Shown: one piece after another, positions 17,436 to 27,891 of the stretch
How the letters are laid out: each line of letters begins with the position of its first letter
Position numbering within the stretch: the stretch's first letter is position 1
NCBI GenBank assembly: GCA_031274995.1
Contig: JAISPJ010000087.1
Coordinates: 1 to 64,000, forward strand
Direction of reading: 5' to 3'
Length of the DNA: 64,000 nucleotides
Source: Azoarcus sp.
GTDB lineage: Bacteria > Pseudomonadota > Gammaproteobacteria > Burkholderiales > Rhodocyclaceae
Notes under the pieces: generated by a model
Databases searched by the model: none
Told to the model about the DNA's origin: nothing
What the model saw: the letters and a program-made list of their open reading frames with translations, nothing else
Translations under genes and position numbers: made by a program

Positions 17436-18149
17436 TCAGGCGTAGGCATTCACCTTTTGTCCATTCGGACTCAGGCTGCGCTCGATAGCCTGTCCGAACG
17501 GGAGGCTGCGGTTCGCGCCGTTTTCCTGTGGCTGGCCCGCTGAATTTTTTTCCATGCTGGCTCGGGCGATTTCGGCGCGCGCCTCGGTGGCCATTTGTGA
17601 TGCGGCGGCGGCAACAGCGCGATCCTGGCCGGAGGGATCGGCAGGCGCGAGCGCGGCGGCGCGGATTTGCTGGGCTCGCGTGAGGGTTTCTTCCGGGGTA
17701 CGCCCTTTAGAGGTGTCGATGCCGACTTCTCCGGCCACCGCGTAACGCTGTCCGTCCGGGCCGGTCTCATAGGAGAAGCTCGCGCCGGAAGTGACCAGGC
17801 TGCCCCCTGCGGCCATGTGCGCGGCCTCGTGCGCGCGCACGGCGCGGTCCGTGGATTTCAGTTCCTCGACCCGGCGAAGGTCGGTGGCGCTTGATTCTTC
17901 GGCGCGGGAATTGTCCGACTCTTGCGAGACGCCGTCACTGCGCGAGTCCGGCGAGAATACATCCCTTCCCTCTCCCCGTTCCGCGACTCGCACGGGCGCG
18001 TCGGAACGCCAGAGATTCGAGTATGTTGAGGCTGTCTGGATCGCGTTGGCAACGGAGGATGAAAAACCGGAAATCAAGGTGAATACACGAAAAATAAAGA
18101 GAAAAAGAGAGTAAGCGGGCAGTCCGCCGCCATTTGGAGTCTGGATCAT
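17436..18149 (-). CDS. Putative metalloprotease, SprA-related / CJM1_0395-like family
   Basis: STDRAVRAHEAAHMAAGGSLVTSGASFSYETGPDGQRYAVAGEVGIDTSKG. Confidence 0.8.
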   Translation of the reverse strand: MIQTPNGGGLPAYSLFLFIFRVFTLISGFSSSVANAIQTASTYSNLWRSDAPVRVAERGEGRDVFSPDSRSDGVSQESDNSRAEESSATDLRRVEELKSTDRAVRAHEAAHMAAGGSLVTSGASFSYETGPDGQRYAVAGEVGIDTSKGRTPEETLTRAQQIRAAALAPADPSGQDRAVAAAASQMATEARAEIARASMEKNSAGQPQENGANRSLPFGQAIERSLSPNGQKVNAYA

Positions 18150-18237
18150 AACGTGGTGCGGTTAAAGCGGCTTCCTTGCCGATATGCGCGTTATTTCTCG
18201 GGCGGAGGAAGAAAGGTATCGTTGTAAAATACGTGGA

Positions 18238-19104
18238 ATGCAAAACCGACCTTCCAATACTCGCCATTTCGCCCTTGTGCCCGCTGCGGGGAGCGGCTCG
18301 CGCATGGGGGGCGAATTACCCAAGCAATACATGCCGTTGCTCGGCAGGCCACTGATCCATCACACGCTCGCTGCCCTGTGCGCACTGCCTGCCATCGAGC
18401 GGGTGTTTGTTGTGCTCTCGCTCAATGATTCCGAGTGGATGCGCCACGATTGGGGGGCTTTGGGTTCCCGTCTGATGCCGCTTGTTTGTGGCGGGCCGAC
18501 GCGGGCCGATTCGGTGTTGGGCGGGTTGCGCGCCATCGAGGGCGAGGTCGCCGCCACAGACTGGGTATTGGTGCACGATGCCGCGCGCCCGTGTGTGGCG
18601 GGCTGGCAGATCGAAAAATTGATGCGCGAACTGGCGCATGATGACTTGGGGGGGCTTCTGGCCGTGCCCGTGGCCGATACCCTCAAACGCACAGACGGGC
18701 GCCATTGCGTGGCGGATACCGTGGCGCGCGAAAATTTATGGTGTGCGCAGACCCCGCAGATGTTCCGCTACGCGATGTTGCGCCGCGCGCTGGAAAATGC
18801 GCGGGATGTCACCGACGAATCCGCGGCCATCGAGGCTGCCGGTCTGCGTCCCAGGCTCATCGAGGGAGATGCCTCCAATCTCAAGGTCACGCGGCCATTC
18901 GATCTTCTTCTTGCGGAATGGATACTGCGCCGCCGCGAGGAAGAAGAGGGGAAGAAAAAAATAGTTGAACACGTCTCGAACGCTGACCTCGCCATTCATG
19001 GCGAGGTCAGCGGGACGAACGTTTATGGAGCCGAAGGCTCCCATGGACCATATCGGGGAATCCCCGGCCTTCAGGCCGGGGGGACTCAAAAGGATCTGTC
19101 ATGA
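18238..19104 (+). CDS. ispD: 2-C-methyl-D-erythritol 4-phosphate cytidylyltransferase
   Basis: [44 protein letters not shown]; last ~45 residues encoded by repeat copy A. Confidence 0.95.
   Translation: MQNRPSNTRHFALVPAAGSGSRMGGELPKQYMPLLGRPLIHHTLAALCALPAIERVFVVLSLNDSEWMRHDWGALGSRLMPLVCGGPTRADSVLGGLRAIEGEVAATDWVLVHDAARPCVAGWQIEKLMRELAHDDLGGLLAVPVADTLKRTDGRHCVADTVARENLWCAQTPQMFRYAMLRRALENARDVTDESAAIEAAGLRPRLIEGDASNLKVTRPFDLLLAEWILRRREEEEGKKKIVEHVSNADLAIHGEVSGTNVYGAEGSHGPYRGIPGLQAGGTQKDLS
18965..19092 (+). repeat. Interspersed repeat copy A (full length)
   Basis: TTGAACACGTCTCGAACGCTGACCTCGCCATTCATGGCGAGGTCAG...GGAGCCGAAGGCTCC...CCCCGGCCTTCAGGCCGGGGGGACTCAAAAGG. Confidence 0.85.
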
Positions 19105-19592
19105 AATGTGCCATTCGCGTTGGCCAGGGGTTTGATGTTCATGTTTTTGCTGAGGGGCGCCCCTTGATTCTTGGCGGCGTCACTATTCCGTTCGAGCGTA
19201 GATTGCTCGGGTATTCCGATGCCGACGTGTTGTTGCACGCTGTTATTGATGCGTTGCTCGGCGCGGCAGGGCAGGGGGATATCGGGCGGATATTCCCCGA
19301 TACCGACTCACGTTACAAGGGCGCGGATAGCCGTGCGCTGTTGCGCATGGTGTCCGTCAGAGTGTGGGAAGCGGGGTGGGAAGTAGGCAATGTCGATGCT
19401 ACGGTCATCTGCGAGATTCCGAAGATACAGCCCTACGCAGCCCGGATGGCGGCCAATATTGCCGACGACCTCAACATCGAGCCGGGCGCCGTTAACGTCA
19501 AGGGAAAAACAACCGAAGAACTCGGCTTCACGGGCCGTGGCGAGGGCATCGCCGCTCAGGCCGTGGCTGTGCTGCTGCGGCGACCCGCATGA
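19101..19592 (+). CDS. ispF: 2-C-methyl-D-erythritol 2,4-cyclodiphosphate synthase
   Basis: [57 protein letters not shown]. Confidence 0.97.
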   Translation: MKCAIRVGQGFDVHVFAEGRPLILGGVTIPFERRLLGYSDADVLLHAVIDALLGAAGQGDIGRIFPDTDSRYKGADSRALLRMVSVRVWEAGWEVGNVDATVICEIPKIQPYAARMAANIADDLNIEPGAVNVKGKTTEELGFTGRGEGIAAQAVAVLLRRPA

Positions 19593-21517
19593 GCAAAGGG
19601 CAGGCGAGGGCGCTCCCGGAATCCATCCTCCCGTCTTTTCCCTCGGTTGTTCCAGCCCCTTTCCTGCCCATGTCACGCCCCGAGATGGACGCGCGGGGTT
19701 GGGAGGCGTGTGATGTCATTCTCGTGACGGGTGACGCCTACGTCGACCATCCCAGCTTTGGCATGGCGCTCGTGGGGCGGCTGTTGGAAGCGCACGGCTG
19801 GAAGGTGGGCATCATCAGCCAGCCGGACTGGCGTTCTGCCGAGGCTTTCCGCGCCCTGGGACGCCCGCGCCTGTATTTTGGCGTCACTGCCGGGAACATG
19901 GACTCGATGGTCAACCGCTACACCTCCGAGAAAAAAATCCGCTCTGACGATGCCTACACCCTAGGCGGCGAATCCGGCAAGCGCCCCGACCGTGCCGTTA
20001 CCGTGTACGCCCAACGTGCGCGGGAAGCCTTTCCGGGCGCCACCGTGGTCATCGGTTCCATCGAAGCCAGCCTGCGCCGCATTGCCCATTACGACTACTG
20101 GAGCGACACTGTGCGGCGCTCCGTGCTGGCGGATTCCAAGGCCGACATTCTTCTTTACGGAAATGCCGAACGGGCGCTCATCGACTTCACGCGGCGGCTC
20201 GATGCGGGCGAAAAAGCCGCCGGTATCCGCGATTTGCGCGGCACGGCCTTCATGGTGCCGCCCGGTTGGCGCCCTGAAGGCTGGACGGAGATCGATGCCA
20301 CTACGCCGCGCGGGTCCCCGGCACAAAAAACGGATCGCGCCCGCAGCGTCATCCGGCTGCCATCCTTCGAGCAGGTCAAGGCTGACCCGTTGCGCTACGC
20401 CCACGCCTCACGGGTCTTCCATCTTGAATCCAACCCCGGCAACGCCCGTGCGCTGACGCAACGCCACGGCGAAGGGCCGGGTGCGAGGGATGTGTGGCTC
20501 AACCCGCCGCCACTGCCGCTATCGACCATCGAGATGGATTTCGTCTATGGGCTGCCCTATGCCCGCCGCCCGCATCCGGCCTATGGCGGCGCACGCATCC
20601 CTGCCTGGGAGATGATCCGATTCTCCATCAACATCATGCGTGGCTGCTTCGGGGGATGTACTTTCTGTTCCATTACGGAACACGAAGGCCGCCTCATCCA
20701 GAGCCGCTCAAAGGAATCCATCCTGCGCGAAATCGCGGATATCCGCGCCCATACGCCGGGTTTCAAGGGGCACATCACCGACCTCGGCGGCCCCACCGCC
20801 AACATGTACCGGATGGCTTGCCGGGACAAACGCGCTGAGGCCGCCTGCCGCAGGTTGTCCTGCGTCTGGCCCGTTGCCTGTCCCCGGCTCGAAACCAGCC
20901 ATGCCCCATTGATTGCGCTCTACCGTGCCGCCCGCGATGTGCCGGGAGTCAAAAAAGTAACCATCGCCTCCGGCGTGCGCTACGACCTTGCCGTGCGGTC
21001 TCCCGAATACATCACTGAGTTGGCAGCGCACCATGTCTCCGGCCTGCTGAAAATCGCGCCCGAACACAGCGAGCCGGCCCCGCTCGCCGCGATGATGAAA
21101 CCGTCAATCGACACTTTCGACGCCTTTGCCGCGTTTTTCGACCGCGCCAGCCGCCGTGCGGGCAAAAAGCAGCATCTCGTCCCGTACTTTATTGCCGCCC
21201 ATCCCGGCGCGACGGACGAAGACATGTTCCGGCTCATGCGCTGGTTGCAAGCGCGCGGCTTTCGCCCGGACCAGGTGCAAACCTTTCTGCCCGCGCCGCT
21301 CACCCTCGCCACGGCCATGTATCACAGCGGTTTCAACCCGTTGAAGGGCATGACGCCTGTCCCGGAATCCATTTTCTGTGCGCGTGGCGAACGGCATAGA
21401 AGACTTCACAAGGCGTTCCTGCGCTGGCATGACCCCGCCAACGCGCCACTGCTGCGCGAGGCGCTTGGGAAGATCCCCTCCAGGGAGAGGAATCGCAAGC
21501 TGCTATTGATGTTTTAG
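19589..21517 (+). CDS. ygiQ: YgiQ family radical SAM protein
   Basis: 642 aa; [18 protein letters not shown]...[23 protein letters not shown]. Confidence 0.95.
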   Translation: MSKGQARALPESILPSFPSVVPAPFLPMSRPEMDARGWEACDVILVTGDAYVDHPSFGMALVGRLLEAHGWKVGIISQPDWRSAEAFRALGRPRLYFGVTAGNMDSMVNRYTSEKKIRSDDAYTLGGESGKRPDRAVTVYAQRAREAFPGATVVIGSIEASLRRIAHYDYWSDTVRRSVLADSKADILLYGNAERALIDFTRRLDAGEKAAGIRDLRGTAFMVPPGWRPEGWTEIDATTPRGSPAQKTDRARSVIRLPSFEQVKADPLRYAHASRVFHLESNPGNARALTQRHGEGPGARDVWLNPPPLPLSTIEMDFVYGLPYARRPHPAYGGARIPAWEMIRFSINIMRGCFGGCTFCSITEHEGRLIQSRSKESILREIADIRAHTPGFKGHITDLGGPTANMYRMACRDKRAEAACRRLSCVWPVACPRLETSHAPLIALYRAARDVPGVKKVTIASGVRYDLAVRSPEYITELAAHHVSGLLKIAPEHSEPAPLAAMMKPSIDTFDAFAAFFDRASRRAGKKQHLVPYFIAAHPGATDEDMFRLMRWLQARGFRPDQVQTFLPAPLTLATAMYHSGFNPLKGMTPVPESIFCARGERHRRLHKAFLRWHDPANAPLLREALGKIPSRERNRKLLLMF

Positions 21518-22285
21518 TCATTCCACCATTTTCGACAATTCATCGGCGTTGAAATCATTCTTCGGCTCTGCTGCCGGGCCAAGGTGAATACCCGCTTGCG
21601 CAAGCCGTTCGATGAGAAGGTTGAAGCGGCGGTCCGTATCGGTCACATGGTCGAGCAGGCCGTGAACGGCACGTGCCAGCGGATCGTCCATGTTGCGCGT
21701 GACGCCATAGGCGGTAAAGCCGTCTTGTTCCGCCGGGGATTCGAGACCGGGGCCAGTGTCCGGTTTGCGGTCAGGGTCGAGGATGTGGGCCGGGTTCCCC
21801 ACTGCCGTGGCTCCGGCAGGCACGGGCTTGATGACGACCGCGTTGGAACCGATCCGTGCGCCGTCACCGATTTCAAATCCGCCAAGCACTTTTGCGCCCG
21901 CGCCGACTACGACGCCGCGCCCGAGCGTGGGATGGCGCTTGGTGCCACGGTAGAGCGAAGTGCCACCGAGAGTTACGCCCTGGTAGATGGTGCTGTCGTC
22001 GCCGACGCTGGCAGTTTCTCCAATCACTACGCCCATGCCGTGGTCGATGAACACACGACGCCCGACCACCGCTGCCGGATGGATTTCGATGCCGGTCAAA
22101 AAACGCCCGATATGGCTGATAAAACGGCCTAACCAAAAAAAGCGCCGCCGCCAGGCCGCATGCGCGAGACGGTGGAGAACGAGGGCATGGATGCCGGGAT
22201 AACAAGTAAGCACTTCCCAGGTTGAACGCGCGGCTGGATCACGCTCACGCACGCTGGCCAAATCTTCACGTAGACGCTCGAACAT
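21518..22285 (-). CDS. cysE: Serine O-acetyltransferase
   Basis: Start [31 protein letters not shown]; hexapeptide repeats [28 protein letters not shown]. Confidence 0.93.
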   Translation of the reverse strand: MFERLREDLASVRERDPAARSTWEVLTCYPGIHALVLHRLAHAAWRRRFFWLGRFISHIGRFLTGIEIHPAAVVGRRVFIDHGMGVVIGETASVGDDSTIYQGVTLGGTSLYRGTKRHPTLGRGVVVGAGAKVLGGFEIGDGARIGSNAVVIKPVPAGATAVGNPAHILDPDRKPDTGPGLESPAEQDGFTAYGVTRNMDDPLARAVHGLLDHVTDTDRRFNLLIERLAQAGIHLGPAAEPKNDFNADELSKMVE

Positions 22286-22379
22286 GGAAGTGCTTCCCGA
22301 TATTTTGTTTGCAGGGAGGATGTTGCCACCCGTCGATGAAAAAATCCCGCTCATGCGGCAGAGCCTTGGGGCGTTCATT

Positions 22380-23162
22380 CTACTGTTTCTGCCGTGTGGC
22401 CTTGATACCCGTATCGAAACTGGCAAGAATGCCTCGCAGGATGGCGATTTCTTCTTTTTCAAGCCGTGCACGGCCAAAAAGTCGCCGTAGCTTTGGCATG
22501 AGACGGCGGGGTTTGTCGGGGTCAAGAAAGCCGCTTGCTTCGATGCTCGACTTCAGATGGGAAAAAAATTTTTCGATCTCATCATTCGTAGCCGGCTCGG
22601 GCAAGGGTTCGGCGGGAAGAAAAGGCGTGCCGCCAGTTTGCTCCATTGCCGCCAGGCGCAACTCGTAACACATCAACTGTATTGCCGCGCCAAGATTGAG
22701 CGAAGCATACGCAGGGTTGGCCGGAATCGTTACCGGCAACGCGCAAAGCCCCAATTCTTCGTTGGAGAGGCCGCTCGCCTCGTTACCGAATACCAGGGCC
22801 ACTTCGCCGCTTGTGTTTTGGCTCCATTGCACGAGTTCGGCGGCGGCGGCACGAGGGTCGAGCCTTGTTGCCGACAAATCCCGCCGCCGGGCCGTCAATC
22901 CTGCCGTGAACACGGTTCCTGAGAGCGCCTCTTGCAAGGAGTCGGCCACGCGCGCGCTACCGAGTATGTCCACCGCGCCGCAAGCGCGTGCCTCGGCTAC
23001 GGGGTCTGGAAAGGAAGCCGGGGAAACCAGCCAGAGGCGGCTCAACCCCATCGTTTTCATCGCCCGCGCCGCAGCGCCGATATTGCCGGGATGAGAAGGG
23101 CGGGAGAGCACCACGCGGACGCGGTCGAGCACGGAGAGGCCGTTCATATTAGAATTATCCAT
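22380..23162 (-). CDS. trmJ: tRNA (cytidine/uridine-2'-O-)-methyltransferase TrmJ
   Basis: [37 protein letters not shown]...[14 protein letters not shown]. Confidence 0.93.
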   Translation of the reverse strand: MDNSNMNGLSVLDRVRVVLSRPSHPGNIGAAARAMKTMGLSRLWLVSPASFPDPVAEARACGAVDILGSARVADSLQEALSGTVFTAGLTARRRDLSATRLDPRAAAAELVQWSQNTSGEVALVFGNEASGLSNEELGLCALPVTIPANPAYASLNLGAAIQLMCYELRLAAMEQTGGTPFLPAEPLPEPATNDEIEKFFSHLKSSIEASGFLDPDKPRRLMPKLRRLFGRARLEKEEIAILRGILASFDTGIKATRQKQ

Positions 23163-23172
23163 TGTCTGCCTA

Positions 23173-24027
23173 ATGCCTGGAACGGTTTTTCTCCGAATGC
23201 GCCTCAATATCGACCCTGCTGTCAACATTGCCGTCAAAGCCGCGCGCCGCGCCGCGTCCATCATCAATCAGGCCGCCAATCAGTTGGAACTGCTCAATAT
23301 TGAGACCAAGGCCCACAATGATTTTGTCACCGAAGTCGACCGCGCTGCCGAGGTGGCCATCGTCGACATCCTGCGCGAAGCTTTCCCGGATCACGGCATT
23401 CTAGCAGAGGAGTCAGGCCGCTCCGGGGCCGGGGACGAGCGTGGAGCCGAGTACGTATGGATGATCGATCCGCTGGACGGCACGACAAACTTCATCCACG
23501 GCTTTCCGCAGTACGCGGTCTCCCTCGCGCTCACCCGCAAGGGCATGCCCGAACACGCGGTCATTTTCGATCCGGTTTCCAACGAACTCTTTACCGCCTC
23601 GCGCGGACGCGGCGCGTACATGAATGATCGCCGTATCCGCGTCTCACGCCGTCAGCGTCTGGCCGATGCCCTGCTCGGCACAGGCTTTCCGTTTCGCCAG
23701 TTCATGCACGTCGATGCCTATCTCGCCATGTTCCGCGAGCTTTCGCAAAGGAGCGTCGGCCTGCGCCGGGCCGGCGCGGCGGCGCTTGACCTCGCCTATG
23801 TCGCCAGCGGCAGGTTGGACGGTTTCTGGGAAATCGGCCTCTCGCCATGGGATATGGCTGCCGGTGCGCTGCTTATCCAGGAAGCGGGCGGGTTCGTCGC
23901 GGATTTCGATGGCGAGGGGGATTATCTCAAGAGCGGCAACATCGTTGCCGGAACGCCCAAGGTATTCACGGAACTGCTGCTTGTCGTTCAGTCGTGCTGG
24001 AATGCAAGGGGTAGTGTAGCCTGTTGA
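23173..24027 (+). CDS. suhB: Inositol monophosphatase family protein
   Basis: [17 protein letters not shown]...[11 protein letters not shown]...[20 protein letters not shown]. Confidence 0.93.
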   Translation: MPGTVFLRMRLNIDPAVNIAVKAARRAASIINQAANQLELLNIETKAHNDFVTEVDRAAEVAIVDILREAFPDHGILAEESGRSGAGDERGAEYVWMIDPLDGTTNFIHGFPQYAVSLALTRKGMPEHAVIFDPVSNELFTASRGRGAYMNDRRIRVSRRQRLADALLGTGFPFRQFMHVDAYLAMFRELSQRSVGLRRAGAAALDLAYVASGRLDGFWEIGLSPWDMAAGALLIQEAGGFVADFDGEGDYLKSGNIVAGTPKVFTELLLVVQSCWNARGSVAC

Positions 24028-24183
24028 TTATCTGGAAGAATCATCGCCTTTCAGGCGGGGAGGGGGTAACGGGTTTGTTATCCTTGCATGCTTTCTGTTA
24101 TTTTTTCACGCCGCTTGGTGTGGCGCGCTCCCTTCTTTCACGGCGATGGTCGATAATCAAGGCCATATCTGTGGAATTCCACC

Positions 24184-25035
24184 ATGCATTCTGCCCAGGA
24201 ACTTGTCGCTTACGTCGAGTCGCTTGCCGCTCTGCCATCGGTGTATTACCAGGTTCGCGAGCAGCTTGAGTCGCCAGAAGGCTCTATCGGGAGAGTGGCG
24301 GGCCTGATAGAGACGGATCCCGCGCTCACGGCCGGGGTCCTGAAACTCGTGAACAGCGCCTTCTACGGATTGAACCGCAAAATCGAAAGCGTCGAGCGCG
24401 CCATTCCCGTTCTCGGCTTTCGGCAGACGCATGAATTGGTGCTGGCCATTACAATCGGCAACGTGTTTGACGGTATCCGTCCTCAGTACATGGACATGAG
24501 ACGATACTGGATCGGGTGCATGATTACCGCGCTGACTGCGCGCGAACTGGCGCACCTGACCTGCAATCCCGCTGCCGGACGTTTATTCATCGTTGGCCTT
24601 CTGGCTGACATTGGCCACATGGTGATGTACCAGACCGTGCCCGAACTGACTGTTGCGGCCATCTCCGAAGCTGAAGCCGGAAATGAACCGCTCTTTGAAG
24701 TCGAACGCCGCATCGTCGGCTGCGATTCGGCGGAAGTCGGCGCGGCATTGATGGACAACTGGAGGTTGCCTTCGAGTTTTGCTGAAATCATTGGTGCGCA
24801 ATTCACACCTCGGCTGGCAGGCAAACATGTCGTCGAAGCGGAATTGCTTCATGTCGCGCTCGCGGTCAGCATGGCCGACCGCTATGACGAGTCGAGCAAA
24901 CAGGCGCTTGAGCGCATTGACCCGCACATCTGGAACAGCATCGGGCTGAATCTCGGCAGCTTTTCACGTATCCGCGAAATGGTCGAGATGCACCTAAGTT
25001 CATGCATCACCATGCTTTTCCCCAAAGCGGCCTGA
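24184..25035 (+). CDS. HDOD domain protein
   Basis: MHSAQELVAYVESLAALPSVYYQVREQLESPEGSIGRVAGLIETDPALTAGVLKLVNSAFYG. Confidence 0.9.
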   Translation: MHSAQELVAYVESLAALPSVYYQVREQLESPEGSIGRVAGLIETDPALTAGVLKLVNSAFYGLNRKIESVERAIPVLGFRQTHELVLAITIGNVFDGIRPQYMDMRRYWIGCMITALTARELAHLTCNPAAGRLFIVGLLADIGHMVMYQTVPELTVAAISEAEAGNEPLFEVERRIVGCDSAEVGAALMDNWRLPSSFAEIIGAQFTPRLAGKHVVEAELLHVALAVSMADRYDESSKQALERIDPHIWNSIGLNLGSFSRIREMVEMHLSSCITMLFPKAA

Positions 25036-25108
25036 CAATCCCTTGTTTCATGAGACTTGGTGCGTTGCATCAATCAGCGTTTTGTGATAGAAATAAAAGG
25101 TTGTCTAA

Positions 25109-26455
<1,347 letters not shown>

Positions 26456-26483
26456 AAGCCTTTTGGTTTGTTTTAAAAACAAT

Positions 26484-26525
26484 AAAAAAACACCCTCGCA
26501 CAGAGATATGCGAGGGTGTTTTTTT
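26484..26525. terminator. Bidirectional intrinsic terminator after gdhA
   Basis: AAAAAAACACCCTCGC-acagagatat-GCGAGGGTGTTTTTTT. Confidence 0.92.
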
Positions 26526-26616
26526 GTGGTCGCGCCCAGCATGGGCGCATACATAAAGCCTCCCTCCCGAGGGAGGGGGCACGCCGAAGGCGTGACGCAG
26601 CGAGTTGCGGCTTTGC

Positions 26617-27891
26617 CTAAATAAACCGGAACGCAACAATCGCCACCAGGGTTGGCAGGGCGGCTGCGGCGAACAGGCCGAGCGGGCTGACCCTGCCTCC
26701 TTTGAAATACCCTTGCAGGATGGAGATTCCCGCCGGATTGGGGGCATTGGCGATCACCGTGAGCCCACCGCCCGTGACTGCGCCTGTCACCAGCGCGTAT
26801 TTGAATTCGTCCGACAAGCCTTGCACCAGTGATCCCAGATAAGTCAGGGCGGCGTTGTCCGTGACTGCCGTCAGTGCCGTGGCGCCGTAATATACGGCAG
26901 TAGAGTCCATCGACGAAAGCAATGGCTGCAACCACCATAGCTGCTGCCCACCGAGCGTCACCAGCCCGGCCAGGAAACAGCTCACCATCAGACTTTCCCG
27001 CAGGATCAGCCGATCCTGGAAATGGGGATAAGCACGGGCAAATGCCAGGAACAGCAACAGGATGCCGATGAACACGTGCGGATGGTGGGCGAAGAGCACG
27101 ATCAGGCTCAGGAATGCCAGATGCAGCGCGATGACCAAGGTGGGGACGTTGTTGTGCCCGCTCTGGCCTTCAACCGAAAACTGGCGCAATTCCTTGCGGA
27201 AAATCAGGCTGGCGGCCAGCGCGTTGATGAATACGGCCAGTGCGCTGCGCCAGCCGATGTGGGACAACATGAACCAACTGTCCCATTGCCAGGTATGCGC
27301 CACCATCAGCACCGGCGGAGCCGCGAAGTTGGTGAGCGTGCCGCCGATGGAGACGTTGACGAACAGCACGCCGAGGGTGGCATACATCAGGCGTGAAGAC
27401 ATTGCCTTGCGGTAATACGCCTCCCTCAGGATCATCGCGGCCAGCGCCATGGCGGCGGGTTCGGTGATGAAGGATGACAACAGCGAAACCACGGACAGGA
27501 CAGTGAAATAGAACGCGATGGCGCGCGGCATGGGCAATATGCGGGAGATGGCCTGTACGATGGCGGAAGCGAAAAGAAGCACCGGCCTGCTTGCCGCCAC
27601 GATCATGATGGCCAGCACGAACAGCGGCTCGGTGAAATTGCGGGTCTCCAGGTATTCCGTGACGGCGCGGAAAGAGCCAGTTTCCGTTCCGATGGCAGTC
27701 AGCGCGGTGAAGACGAGCAACATGCCGGCCCAGAAACCGAAGACAAATTCCACCTCGGCGAACAGTTCCCACAGCCCCGCATGTGAAGGAAATTTTTTTG
27801 CCAGCCGCGCGATAAAACTGACAGAAAAGGTATGCAGGATGGCGATGGCGAACAGGAGCGTGCCGGTGATCTGGAGGGGCGAGGGGTTCAT
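26617..27891 (-). CDS. Putative Na+/H+ antiporter (membrane transporter)
   Basis: MNPSPLQITGTLLFAIAILHTFSVSFIARLAKKFPSHAGLWELFAEVEFVFGFWA; many TM segments. Confidence 0.82.
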   Translation of the reverse strand: MNPSPLQITGTLLFAIAILHTFSVSFIARLAKKFPSHAGLWELFAEVEFVFGFWAGMLLVFTALTAIGTETGSFRAVTEYLETRNFTEPLFVLAIMIVAASRPVLLFASAIVQAISRILPMPRAIAFYFTVLSVVSLLSSFITEPAAMALAAMILREAYYRKAMSSRLMYATLGVLFVNVSIGGTLTNFAAPPVLMVAHTWQWDSWFMLSHIGWRSALAVFINALAASLIFRKELRQFSVEGQSGHNNVPTLVIALHLAFLSLIVLFAHHPHVFIGILLLFLAFARAYPHFQDRLILRESLMVSCFLAGLVTLGGQQLWWLQPLLSSMDSTAVYYGATALTAVTDNAALTYLGSLVQGLSDEFKYALVTGAVTGGGLTVIANAPNPAGISILQGYFKGGRVSPLGLFAAAALPTLVAIVAFRFI

